A DNA stretch of 64,000 bases from Dactylorhiza incarnata (Eukaryota > Streptophyta > Magnoliopsida > Asparagales > Orchidaceae): the NCBI GenBank assembly GCA_033032865.1, contig JAWHQI010000166.1:3410001-3474000 (forward strand), given 5' to 3'. The notes under the pieces are model-generated. The model was not told the DNA's origin, did no database searches, and saw nothing but the letters and a program-made list of their open reading frames with translations. Every line of letters begins with the position of its first letter. The stretch's first letter is position 1. The position numbers were made by a program, and so were the translations under genes. Positions 9,617-20,941 of the stretch are shown piece after piece.

Positions 9617-11241
9617 CTACCCCCCATGGATCACCCCGATCCCTCCTCTACTCCCTACATCGATTCTGTCCTCGCACCTCTTTTCCTCCTCTCCTTGAGG
9701 CTCGACTTCCTCGATCCTCACCTGCTGCTGTTGCCCTTGCGCGGGCACTCGGCCCCATTTTGTTTCTAGGAACTCCGGGTAGGTGGTCGTCGCGTGACCT
9801 TCCTCATCGTGGAAGTCACAATACGATAATACCACCCTGCCTGCTTCACCTTCTTCCACCATATTCCTCCTCCTTCTTGCTCCCACTTCTTCTCTCGCCT
9901 CCTCTCTCCTTCCCCTTCCTCTTCCCCTCCTGATCGCCATGGATTGCTGAGGCGGGGGAGGAAACGGCCTCGGACCCTGCCTCCATCCCAACTGGGGTGA
10001 TCTACCTTGCCCTCCAAAGAAGTTACCCCTTCCCGGGCCGTAACCTCGTCCCTGACCTTGCATTCCTTCGGCACACTGCCTCCACTCCCCTTCCGGGACC
10101 CTGGGTTCCTCCCTTCTCCTTACTTCTTGCTGCCTGACCTCCGGATCACTGAGTTTTGCCAACCGCTTAGTGAGCTCTGGGTTGGCCTCCTCACTCTCAA
10201 TCTCTTCCGCCACCCTCTCCATTAACTCCTCGTAGGAGATGGGGGCTTTCCTCTTCAGAGCCATCTTAAAGAAACTTTCCCTCAACCCGACCGTGAAGGC
10301 GAGCTGAAGCGCAAACCCAGGCATTTCCTGAGTAAGCAGCACCTCCTCTTGAAACCGCTCTGCATAGCGAGCCAACGACTCCTTTGGCTCCTATTTTACT
10401 TTGAAGAGGGACTCGGCGTCCTTCTTCCTCTTCTTTGCTGTTGAGAATCTCAACAAGAAGCTCCTGCGCAAATCCTCAAAGGCGTAGATTGATCCTGTAG
10501 GGAGTTGATGGAACCAGTCCCTGGCCTTCTCCTTAAGGGTGACGGCGAAGAGCCGACACTTGAACGTGTCTGACATCGGCCTGATGGAGACCGAATCCTC
10601 AAAGACTGGAGGTGTTGGATGGGGTCATCTCTGCCGTTGTAGTACACCCTGTCCCACTCTCCGAACCCCGCCAGAACAGGTGCAGAAAGCACCAACTCGC
10701 AGAAGGGGCTTCCCCCTTCTACCACCTTGTCCCGCTCCATGCGACCCCCAAGTTCTCTCGCCAGACTTGGGCTCGCTTAAATCACGCTCGCGAGAACTGC
10801 ACTCGCCTGAACCACTCCCACAGTAGCCACATCCTCCTGGCACGCGCTCGCCTGCGCCATACTCGCTGGGACAGAGCTTGTCGGCACTGAGCTCGCCGGC
10901 CCGGAGCTCGCCGGCACGGAGCTCGCCGGCCTCGGGCTCGCCGGACTGGCAAACAACACTCGCCCCTCCCTGTCCTGCCCTGAACTTCCCGCTACTTCCT
11001 TCCCGGCCCTTCCCCCAGGGGCGTTCTCGCCAACCGCTGCTGGGGGAAGGGTCGCCTGGGGTGCTGGGGTCGCGAACTCGCTTCGCAGTGCCGCGACCGC
11101 TAGCCCGAAGGTATCAAGCACCTCCCGCCTAAAGTCTGCGAATATCCTCGACGTCACAACCTCTGGTGGCTTGCTGAACCCCTCGCCTTGATCCCCGCCT
11201 CCTGTTATATCTGCTCCTTGGAACTTTCTTGGACTAGCCAC
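9617..11241 (-). pseudogene. Tat1 gag, broken into three frames
   Basis: Minus strand. Pieces: N-terminal Ala/Pro/Ser-rich part (10777-11241), a retrotransposon gag core spread over about 10391-10740 with an aromatic-rich tract (ARDWFHQLP), and a C-terminal part (9617-10375) with a gag continuation, an Arg/Gly-rich RNA-binding stretch and a degenerate zinc-knuckle-like segment beginning YCDFHDEEGH. At least three frame breaks or stops separate them. No ATG is visible at the 5' end: the open frame there starts with GTG, only 24 bases from the LTR, so the true start is unclear. Gag would form the virus-like particle. Confidence 0.82.
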
Positions 11242-11264
11242 GCTCCACGCTCACCGCACCAAAA
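11242..11264 (-). other. Tat1 primer binding region
   Basis: On the minus strand, TTTTGGTGCGGTGAGCG follows the 5' LTR. A primer site starting TGG is expected here. I cannot assign the tRNA with confidence. Confidence 0.5.
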
Positions 11265-11989
11265 TGTTGAAACCGATTTCTCGGTCTCTTGTAGAGCTCG
11301 GGGCCCTCACCAAAATGAGGGGCAGCTAGCCCTTACTGATCCCTCGGAGAAGGTAGACTGAAGATTAGGAAATTGACTAAGACCTTAGTCACAGCGAGGA
11401 GGTCCCTCTACTAACCCGGAAGATCGTTGAGCGCTTCCCCTCCCAAGCCAAAGCTGAGACTCGGGCACCTTGGAAAGCTCTGGAAATGCTAACCAAAGAG
11501 AGCCTAAGGAGAGGGAAGCTGAAGTGAGATCCTCTCCAAAGGTGCCCTTGAGGTCCTATTTATAGATTTTCTGATCTGGCCTGCGAATAGCAGGATTCCG
11601 CCTTTTGGTTTTACTATCCGCACCCCAAATAGGTCTGCTAACAGCCAAACTCCGCTGTTTGGAGAGACTAAAAGCAGACCATCAAGGGTGGTAGGGTAAT
11701 TTGACCCTATCAGCGACTCGGGGAGGACTCTGGCTCGCCTATCTTCCCGCGATCCATCGGCGAATTCTTGACTCGCTCCCTTGCGAGCACTCGGCGGGTT
11801 TCTAGCTCGCTCGCCTCCTTGCGAGCACTCGGCGGTCCTCTAGCTCATTCGCCTCCTTGCGAGCACTCGGCGGGTCTCCGACTCGCTCGCCTTCTCGCGA
11901 GTCGCCTGGCTCGCCTCGCTTTCTAGTGAGTCACCTAGCTCGCTTTGCTTTCGTTCGTCCATCCTCTAGGCAAATATCGGTGTTGTACA
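11265..11989 (-). repeat. Tat1 5' LTR
   Basis: 725 bp, the same length as the left LTR and about 98 percent identical. The minus-strand TATAAATA box is at plus 11557-11564. It ends TTGTACA directly before the target duplication. Confidence 0.95.
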
Positions 11990-11994
11990 ATGTT
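11990..11994. repeat. Tat1 target site duplication, right copy (ATGTT)
   Basis: Exact repeat of 1534-1538. The copia B reading frame resumes through it. Confidence 0.95.
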
Positions 11995-12480
11995 GGACAT
12001 CTATATGTTTAGATTAGAATGATGTATATGATTATTTGTTAGATCGGTAGTGCTCTTGTTATCACATTTTAATTCAATGTTTTTTAGATGAACTCCAAAG
12101 TCCTCTAAAGTTTGATTCATCCAAAAGGCTTGTGCACAACAACTTCTTAGTGCGATATACTCTGCCTCGATGGTGGAAAGGGCAATAGAATTCTGGTTTC
12201 CACTCGACCATGATACATGTGAGGGGCCTGAGAAATGACATGTGCCACTAGTGCTCTTACGATCTAATGAACAACATGCATAGTCCGAATCAGAAAAGCC
12301 ATGTAAAATAAAGGAATCATTATGTGGATACCATAAGCCTAATCTAGATGTTCCGATTAGATATCTAAAAATTCGTTTAATCACTTTTAAATATGATTCT
12401 TTGGGGTTAGCTTGAAATCTACCACATAAACAAACAATAAACATGATATCGGGTCTAGGTGCACTCTAATATAATAATGA
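11995..12480 (-). pseudogene. Copia B RNase H
   Basis: Minus-strand copia RNase H, with the motifs FSDSDYA, DRKSTSGTC, SWSSGNQ, IEAEYIA, CDNKS and NNHIHHS in the usual order. The ORF at 12001-12444 covers most of it. The domain continues across the Tat1 insertion to 1390-1533. It is preceded by the RT-RNase H linker with GMIGSLLY (12480 region), which contains stops. Confidence 0.92.
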
Positions 12481-13333
12481 TCCAATCATTCCTCTATATC
12501 ATGTTTGATCAATAAAAATACCGGCTTCATCTTTTCCTAACTTTAGTGATGCACTCATTGGAGTATTAACTTACTTTAGGTTTTCGAATCCAACTCTTTT
12601 GAGAATATCATGAACATATTTAGATTGACAAATAAAAATACCATCATGTCTTTGTGTGATTTGAAATCCTTGAAAATATGTGAGTTCTCTTACCAAGCTC
12701 ATTTCAAATTCATTTTTCATCACAAAACTACTTCATTACACAATTCTTCATTAGTGGCTCCAAAAATAATATCATCTACATAAATTTGCAATATAATCAA
12801 ATCATTATTATCATGCTTAATGTAGAGTGTGTTATCAACACTTCCCATTTTATAGCTATGCTTTATTAAAAATAATGTCAATCTTTCAAACCAAGCACAT
12901 GGCACTTGTTTCAAACAATAAAGCGCTTTCTTTAACTTATACACATGATTTGGAAATTTTTCATTAATGAAATCGGGGGGTTGTTCCACATAAACTTCTT
13001 CTTTTATAATCCCATTTAAAAATGCACTTTTAATATCCATTTGAAATAATTTAAACCTTTGAAAACTCACAAATGCAAGAAAAATTCTAATAGACTTTAG
13101 GCGAGCAACGGGTGCAACCCCCTCAATTTGTGAATATCCTTGTGCAACTAATCTACCTTTGTTCCTTGTAACCCTAGAGTTACCATCTAATTTATTTTTA
13201 AAAATCCATTTAACTCTTACAACCGGATGATTAGATGGCCTCTCTACTAGATTACAAACCTTATTACGTTCAAATTGATTTAATTTTTCATTCATAGCTA
13301 AAAACCAAAATTCATCATTTATAGCAGTTGAAA
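12481..13333 (-). pseudogene. Copia B reverse transcriptase
   Basis: Minus-strand copia RT with [48 protein letters not shown] and an intact YVDDIIFG. Between RLVAQGYSQ and PVARL a few residues of the usual EGIDFDETFA are missing, a small in-frame deletion. The open part is 12720-13295; the C-terminal part (12480-12720) has stops. The N-terminal side is cut by Sire1 at 13334-13338 and continues at 32545. Confidence 0.92.
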
Positions 13334-13338
13334 CATTT
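13334..13338. repeat. Sire1 target site duplication, left copy (CATTT)
   Basis: CATTT before the TGTTGGGAAG terminus, repeated at 32540-32544 after the other LTR. Confidence 0.85.
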
Positions 13339-14864
13339 TGTTGGGAAGTAAGCCCTCAATGTTCCTAGATTTGAATAAGGAACATAAGTATATATATGCA
13401 AAGTTGTTTTTGATATTATGTTTTAGTTTATGATGTGATAGATGTATCAAAGCTATATTTTTAGTATCAAGACTATAATAGAAGTGAAAAAAATTACTAA
13501 GTCAAATATCATCTTGATGCCGAGCAATTACATCGTTGAGTCAGAAGTATATCGTCTTGAAGAAGCTTTATCATTGAAATGGTTAAATAAAGATCGTGCA
13601 GACAAAGGTCTAGACGATATCATCTTGAAGTAGTCATATCTTCTTGAAGATTAAATATACATCGGATAGACTGAAACATCATGACGATATCGTCTAGAAG
13701 AAAGTATTTCGTCTATATATCTTAATAAGTTGTGAAGGCAGAAGTATGTCGACGACATCGTCGTGAAGAACATATATCATCTTGATGATTAAGACGATAT
13801 CGTCTTGAAAGAAGTTTGTCGTCTTGACAGTTGCAGAGATGCATTTAATGCACTGTTCTTTCTTTGAAATTAAAATACATGGAATATACACGCCGCCTAT
13901 CTTGTGCACTAATGAAGGAATAATTAACGATATATTCTCTACAGATCTAGTCATTACACAACAATTAAAGTAGAATATCAAATACTTCTATATTATGCAT
14001 GTTCCAAAAATGGCAAAACATTTATGACATATTATTTTACCGTTTCAGTCTATATTCCTGAATGACTCAATTAATCATGAAATAAATTATTGAGGGCCTT
14101 TATGCAAAAGTGTAGAGAAATATAAATAGAGAGAATTTTGAAATCTATAGACAATTCTTTTGCTCTGACTCTCTCACTCTCATACTTATATTCAAAAAGG
14201 AGAAAAGTGCTGAACAAGAAGTCTTCATTGCCGTGCTGTGAAGATCAAAGAAAGAATCATCTTCCCTAGTTAGAAAAGATAATCTGATATTTTCATAAGA
14301 AGATTCTCAAGAAAGCTTTGGTGATCCAAAAGATCTCTGAGGCTACATCTGCTAGAAGAAGAAGAAGTCCATTCAGTGAAAAGCTCTATCTTTGAAGCCT
14401 TCTCTTCTACAACAGCAAAACAACCTTCTCACTTTGTAGGGTTCTGTGTGATCCAGAGTTTGGTAGGATCTTTGTGAAGATCTGAGTTTGGTAGGTTCTT
14501 GGTGAAGACCTGAGTGTTTGGTAGGACTTGTGAAGTCTAAGTTATTGGTAGGGTTCTTGTAACACGAGAGTAAGCTTTTATGTGTGAGGGCTGAGGTAGG
14601 ATCCTTTATGATCTGAGCTGTAATATCTGCTGTATTGTAAAAGAGATCTGAGTTTTTGTCGAAGTTGCCTAGTCTAGCACATTGCTAGATAGGTGGGAGG
14701 GACAGTGGACTACCTCTTGACATATTATCTTGAAGGGAACCACTATAAATCTTAGTGTGTTTTCTAGTTACTTGTGTGCTGTGCTAAATTATTTAAAGGA
14801 CTAAATAACTTTGAAAACATCTAATAACACCCCTCTAGGTGTAGTATTAAACCCAAATCTTTCA
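13339..14864 (+). repeat. Sire1 5' LTR
   Basis: Starts TGTTGGGAAG, ends CTTTCA. TATAAATAG at 14121-14129 is the likely promoter. The upstream half carries repeated GACGATATCGTC palindromes and variants (13550-13810). The downstream part has GGTAGG/GAAGATCTGAG direct repeats (14440-14560), then a hairpin block (14665-14714) and a GGGAACCACTATA block shared with the other Sirevirus families. Confidence 0.93.
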
Positions 14865-14865
14865 A

Positions 14866-14877
14866 TTAGTATCAGAT
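14866..14877 (+). other. Sire1 primer binding site
   Basis: TTAGTATCAGAT right after the LTR, a mutated form of the initiator-Met tRNA site TTGGTATCAGAG. Confidence 0.75.
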
Positions 14878-14946
14878 GGGTGTTAAGTTCAAAGGCCTAT
14901 CAACTTAGAACAAGATCCCTAAACTATATTGGGTTATTAACAAACT

Positions 14947-17093
14947 ATGGCTGGCGAGCATCACAAGGAAATGAGTTCAATGAAGCTGCCCATCTGCACT
15001 AATGAGATTTTTCCTATTTGGAAGCAAAGAGTCAAACTATACATGGAAACCTCAGACCCTAGAGTCTACTTGGCTTTTGAAGAGGGACCCTATATTCCCA
15101 TGATAATTCGTATGGACCCAATAACAACCCATGTTCCCAAGACCTTGTCTCAATTCACAAAGGATGAAGTAGCCTTGGTCACTATGGATAAGAGAGCCAA
15201 AAATATATTTGTAAATGCAATTGATGACTCCACATTTTAGAACCTGATCCATTGCAAAACAATAAAAGAAATGCAGGATTCCTTAGTTGTTTACATGGAA
15301 GGAACTGAAGAAGTTAGGGATGACAGAAAATCCCTTCTTAATCTGAAATATGAATCATTTAGGCAAGACAAGGAGGACAACATTGCCACGTGTTATGAAA
15401 AATTCTTCAGAATTGTGAATGGGCTCAGAACTTATGAAAGAGAGTTCACCAATTCTGAGCTTAATGATAAGTTCCTGAGATTCCTGAACAAGGAATGGGA
15501 TATGAAGCTTTGTGCCTTCAAAGAAATTGGCAATCTAGGAAACATGGAGCCTCAACAGCTGTTTGACTAACTTCTAACTTATGAGTTGCAGTTGAATACC
15601 AAAAAATCAGAAGTGGAGAACTCTAAGGCTCATAACAGATAAATGGCAGTGGCCTTCAAAGCCGAGACTTCAAGAAAGCACAAGGCTGTGGAGGCTGCTT
15701 ATATCTCAGAAGACGAGATCATCAACAATTCAAGTTCTGATCTCTCAGATGGAGAACTTTCCTTCTTCACCAATCAGTTCAAGAAACTGCTGAGAAATAG
15801 AAGAAGAGGGAACATGCAATATGAAGCTTCTCCCTCCATTTTAAGGAGAGAAGACAAATTTGGGAGCAGACACAAATCAGAAAGGTATGGTTCTAAGCCC
15901 AACAAATAAAATTCTTCTAATATTATTTGTTAGAGCTGCCAAAAACCTGTATACATCATAGCAGAGTGTCCATATAAGAGAAAATAGAAGAGTGAAGACA
16001 GGAAGTACTCAAAGAGCAGGAAGGTGGAGAAAAACTTTGTAGCCAAGAAAGTGAGAACTTTCAGTGATAGTGACACCGAGTCATCCTCATCAAAATCAGA
16101 TAGTCATATAACAGCTATGGCTCTCTGAGATGAAGGAAGTTGTGATGAATCCCATCACAACCATGTAATTCCTAAAGCCTCTCTAACCATTTCTGACACA
16201 GATTTGGATGCTTGCACCTCTTCAACAGTAAGAGAAGTTGACTTTTAATATATTGAGAAATTTGGTGCACTGCTTGAGGCACTTAAGAAAGCAAAAGCTC
16301 TCTGTAAGGCTCAATTAGCTAAGATTACCTCCTTAAATGACAAGAGAGATGACTTGCTTTAGAAAGTTAATGAACTTACTCAAGAAAAGACCAAATTATC
16401 AATGTCTACACTGAGCACTAACACTTTAACTGAAGTCATTAAGCATATGAATAAAATAATCAAAGAGTTGGAGATAAGCTCACAATGGAAAGGAAGATTG
16501 TGGCTAGTAACTCCAAGTCACAAACTGTTCTTCCGTTGATTGATTGCTTTTCTCAAACCTAAAAGAAGGGTTTAGGCTATGGTCAAGGTGAGGACAGTGG
16601 GAAATTTCCCTAAGTAAAGACAATCTTCAGAAAGGTGATCATACCCACAAATTCCTATGATCATAACATCATCTATGGATGCAAAGAGAGCAAGAAGACT
16701 GAGAGTGGTCTAAGATCCCTTCTACTTGGCTGAGCAAAATGTAGACTTTCCTTGGGAAGAGTGCACTATCTGCACACCAAAAGAATCTTCCTGTGAGAGA
16801 CTCCAGAAATTCTCATGATGGGTAAAATTCCTCAGCTCCCAAGAAGGGAGGGTTAGATGCCAAGCAACAGCTTAACCCAGCTAGATCAAGCACAACAAGA
16901 AAATCTAGATATAATAAATTTGAATGTTGGTGTTGTGGGAAAGTAGGGCATTTTGACTTAGATTGTTGGTTCAATCCAAATGTCCAGAATGATCTTCACA
17001 TAAGAACTAGAAGGCAAGATGGTAATTTTCCATTTAGATCTTTTTCTAACAAGCACCTAGAACCTAAGAAAGCTTGGGTTCCTATGGAGGTGT
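14947..17093 (+). pseudogene. Sire1 gag
   Basis: Begins with ATG at 14947 (MAGEHHKEMSS). A copia gag domain with an aromatic IWKQRVKLYM tract and the KIF-like NIFVNAID segment follows, then a charged Ser/Asp-rich middle, a coiled-coil stretch (about 16255-16500) and two zinc knuckles. The first (15931 region) is degenerate: the tract reads QKPVYIIAEC, with Gly and His lost. The second, CWCCGKVGHFDLDC at about 16924-16965, is intact. At least six in-frame stops (for example 15238, 15568, 15640, 15907) break the protein. It would form the particle and bind genomic RNA. Confidence 0.88.
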
Positions 17094-18533
17094 AGCTATC
17101 TTGTAGGTATGTCCAAAAACAACCAAGACTCCCGCATGGTATTTGGATAGTGGTTGTTCCAGGCACATGACTGGAACTAGAAGCCTTTTGAAGGAGTTTA
17201 CACCTGTAGAAGATGAACCCAAAATCAAATTTGGAGGATCTGATAGAGGTGTAGTCAAAGTCAATGGTAAGATCACAAATGGTATCATCACTATCACAAG
17301 GGTAGCCTATGTTGAAGCGTTACAACATAACCTTATAAGCATAAGTCAACTAAGTGACTTGGGATATACTATTGCCTTCTACAAGGATGAGTGCCTAATC
17401 AAGGATTCTATGAATGCTGAATCTATTCTAACAGGCACTAGGAGTGACAATATTTATTGCTTGAATTTCATTTGCATTAGGAAGAATGAACCTGTATGCC
17501 TTGTAACAAATGATGGAGTGCCTGCTTGTGTAAAGTGGCACAAGAGACTAGCCATATTAATTACAAGTCTCTTAAGAAATTAATGACAGAAAATTTTGTA
17601 AGAGATGCTCCTAAGATGGATTATCTAGAAATGGGTCCTTGTCATGCATGCCAAATGAGCAAACAAATAAGGACTTCATTCAAAAGTATACAGGACAAAC
17701 AATCCACAAGGTGCTTATACTTTCTCCACATGGACCTATTTGGCCCTATGATAGTGCACAACTTTGGAGGGATGGCTTACACATTGGTTATTGTTGATGA
17801 TCAGTCTAGGTTTTTCTAGGTGTTCTTTTTAAAACACAAGTTTGATACCCTATGTACACTCAATAATTTTGTCTGACAAATTCAAAATGAAATAAATAGC
17901 ACTATGGTCAAAATTAGAAGTGATCATGAGAATGAATTTCAATTTAATTTAATGAACAATATTTGTGAAGAAGAAGGTATCTTATGAGAGTTCTCTTCTC
18001 CCAGAACTCCCCAACAGAATGGGGTAGCTGAGAGGAAAAATAGAACACTTATTTAAGCTAGTAGGACAATGCTGAGTGACTCCCCACTCCCAGAATACCT
18101 TTGGGTAGAGGCAGTCAATACTGCATATCATGTGCAAAATAGAGCACTCATCAATAAGAACCATAACAAGACTCCTTATGAACTGATTAAAGGTAAAAAG
18201 CCAACACTAGCTTACTTCAGAATTTTTGGAAGTAAATGCTATGTGCTGAAGAATAATAAGCATTACATTACTAAATTCTCTGAAAAGAGTTATGAAGGTA
18301 TCTTTGTAGGATATAACAAGCATAGCAAATCCAACAGAGTCTTCAATAAGAATGCTCTTATAATAAAAGAATCTATTCATATAGTGTTTGATGAGAGCAG
18401 CATGCTGCATAACCCTCTATCTACTTCATGCAGTGCAGGAATTGAAGCTGGACTGGACAATCTAAAAATCAGAGAGAAGAGACTATTGAGAAGGAAGAGC
18501 TCTCTCCATAGAACTCTATTCCAGAAAGAGTAG
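17094..18533 (+). pseudogene. Sire1 protease and integrase
   Basis: The protease has an intact DSGCSRHMTG active site at about 17147 and the ISISQLSDLG tract. The GAG-pre-integrase region follows with KWHKRL, then a frameshift near 17540. The integrase zinc finger (ACQM) leads to a core with MDLFGP, RSDHENEF (in place of RSDHGTEF) and TPQQNGVAERKN. The C-terminal region includes FGSKCYVLK and VFDESSM. Stops at about 17817 and 17987 and near 18055 disable it. The product would cut the polyprotein and insert the cDNA. Confidence 0.9.
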
Positions 18534-19718
18534 AAGAAGCAATTGAAAATACAAATTCTCAGAATGGTAATCCTGAAGCAGCAGTCGAAGAAGAAATTAC
18601 TGAAGTAGAAGAACCTCAAAGGGTACTGCCCATAATAGGAAGACATCTCAGAAATCATCCAGCTAACTGGATAATTGGTGAGCTTAATCATGGAGTCAGA
18701 ACCAGAAGTAATACTCCGAATGAAAGCTTGCACCTCAGATTTCTATCACAACTTAAACCAAAGAAATTTGAGGAAGCCAACCAAGACCAATTCTGGGTTA
18801 TGGCTATGCATGAAGAGCTCAACCACTTTAAGAGATGCAAAGTTTGGAAGCTTATCCCAAGGCCATGCATAAGATCATTGGGACAAAGTGGGTTTATAAA
18901 AATAAGATGGATAAAGCTGGAGTGATCATAAAGAATAAAGCAAGACTAGTAGCCCAAGGATACATGCAGGAGGAAGGCATAAATTTTGATCAAACATTTG
19001 CTCCTATTACTAGATTGGAGGCCATCAGACATTTTCTAGCATATGCTGCATTCAAGGGTTTCAAAGTATGCGAAATGGATGGCAAATCAACATTTCTGAA
19101 TGGGGACTTGAAGGAGGAGGTTTATATAACTCAACCACCAGGTTTTATCTCTCCTACCCATCCTGATTATGTCTACTTTCTAAGGAAAGCCCTGTATGGC
19201 TTGAAGCAAGCACCAAGGGCTTGGTATGAGACACTGTCTACCTTTCTTCTTGAAAAAAAGTTCTCAAGAGGGAAAATAGATAAGACTCTTTTCTTGAGAG
19301 AATTGAAGGGCCAGATCCATTTGGTCCAAATATATGTTGTTGGCATTATATTTGGATCAACTGATGGAAATCTTTGCAAGAAATTTGCCAAGCTCATGCA
19401 AAGAAAATTTGAAATGAGCAGTATGGGGAAGTTCAAATTTCTTAGGTTTTCATGTAAAGCAATCTGAGGAAGGAATATTCATTTATCAGACCAAATTTAC
19501 CTTGGATATCATAAAGAAATTTGAAATGGAGAACTCTACCCTTATGAGAACTTATATGGGATCAAATGTGTCTCTAGACAAGGATGAAAATGGGAAACCC
19601 TATAATGAGTCCATGTATAAAAGCATAATTGGCTCATTGCTCTATCTCATTTCTAGTAGGCTAGTCATCATGTTTGCTACATGTGTCTGTGCAAGGTATC
19701 AAGTGAACCCAAAATAAC
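18534..19718 (+). pseudogene. Sire1 reverse transcriptase with destroyed active site
   Basis: RT motifs GTKWVYKNK, RLVAQGYMQEEG, FDQTFAPI, EEVYITQPPGF and KALYGLKQAPRAWY are well kept. The catalytic YVDD has become YVVG (19333-19344), which removes both metal-binding Asp residues. The open part is 18835-19467, followed by a frameshift. The domain ends at 19718, where element C is inserted just before the RNase H (VNPK tract), which continues at 27379. Confidence 0.92.
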
Positions 19719-20927
19719 TGTTGGATAGGTAGACGCCCTTAGAAGGGGGTGGGGGGGGGGGGGGGGGGGGGGGGCGGGGTGAATAAGGGTTTTAAAAACT
19801 TTTATGTTATTTTGAATGACTTGAAATAATGAGAGATTAAAATAGTGATTTAGAATGAAGATCTAAATTGTTTTATAATGACAGAGTAAGAAATATACAA
19901 TTTAGAGAAATGAAGAGTAAATCAATTTCATTTCAAAAGAGACATGATTATTATTGATAAAAATTGATTACAAAACTAGATTTCTATGACGCTAGAAATC
20001 AAAGGCGAATAAGTAAAAAAATCCCTTTTTGTTTTATATCCTGACTCGTATCCCCACGAACCAGTGGCTTTAGCCTATCCTTCCCCGGATATGGCCTCAA
20101 GCCGCTCTAGCAAATCCTTCCTCGGATATGGCCTCGAGCACCCCCTAGATCTACACCCTAGACCTAGTCGCCAACACGAGGCAAATTTCTGCCCTAAGTC
20201 CTACCCAGACCTAGTCGCCAACACGAGGCAAATTTACTACACGATTTAAAAGAGATGAAACAAATAACAACAATATAAAAACTCCCTATAGGGATCTCTT
20301 GGAGAAGTAGACGAAGACCTGCAGAGTATGATCGTAGTTGATGCAATATTTTGTCATAACGATAAAGCGTGTTGAAATCTTCTCCAATGATATCCTTAAG
20401 CCTTCATGGATTTGTGGGAGTCTCTCTCCGAATCTTCCTCTATATGCTATGGCATGAAGCTCTAGAATTTAGGATCACAAGAGGATAAAGATGACGGATC
20501 CAAGGGGTCCTTTTTATAGCCTTGGAGCTAGCGCCTGCGCTATCGCTACAGTCGACGCTATCCCAATTTAGGAAATATTCTTCGCATAAGAATCTTTCAT
20601 TTTAAGCAAGCCAGTCACCTTCCTCTTATGCTTTGTGCTACTGCGTGTGCTAGATGCTACCGCTTGCATTAGATGCTATCGCCTGACGCTATCTTCTTCT
20701 ATATCTGCCTCCTGAAATTGCTCTAATCAGAGCTAGCGCCTGCGCTAGGTTCTACCGCCGATGCTAGTGGACATTTTGGAATTCTAGCTTCAAACTTCGG
20801 GGAAACCTTCATATGTTATCCTTGAGTCTTATGGATTTGTTTCCTGCACACTTAAACACAGTAGATCAAATACACATAGGATTTGTTATTCTCAAACCTA
20901 GGAGATGCAGAAGACCATGTTCTAACA
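19719..20927 (-). repeat. Element C 3' LTR
   Basis: 1209 bp. A run of 24 G (19751-19774) sits near the outer end. The middle has repeated GCTAGCGC/GCTATCGC motifs (20530-20770). A minus-strand TATAAAAA lies at plus 20511-20518. Confidence 0.93.
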
Positions 20928-20941
20928 AACTCCCCCTTTTG
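20928..20941 (-). other. Element C polypurine tract
   Basis: The minus strand reads CAAAAGGGGGAGTT directly before the 3' LTR, the common copia polypurine tract. Confidence 0.88.

Larger units (their letters stand above)
1539..11989 (-). mobile_element. Ty3/gypsy retrotransposon Tat1 (Tat lineage), complete but mutated
   Basis: A full-length minus-strand gypsy element of 10451 bp with two 725-bp LTRs differing at about 14 positions by eye (near 2 percent), and perfect 5-bp target duplications. From the right: 5' LTR, primer site, gag, protease, RT, RNase H, an additional RNase H, integrase, a 96-bp minisatellite, antisense genes on the plus strand, polypurine tract, 3' LTR. Integrase after RT places it in Ty3/gypsy; the second RNase H and the antisense ORFs place it in the Tat lineage. 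It is clearly richer in GC than its surroundings. The coding frame has about five breaks, so it is probably not autonomous now. Confidence 0.93.

Noticed and set aside
13550..13810. CRISPR-like array from the regularly recurring GACGATATCGTC motif
   Set aside because: Spacing is irregular, the intervening DNA is not unique spacer-like sequence, and the context is a plant retrotransposon LTR.
20064..20249. 61-codon plus-strand frame in the element C LTR
   Set aside because: It comes from a short duplicated segment (CTAGTCGCCAACACGAGGC twice) in an LTR; no motif and no match to a known protein.
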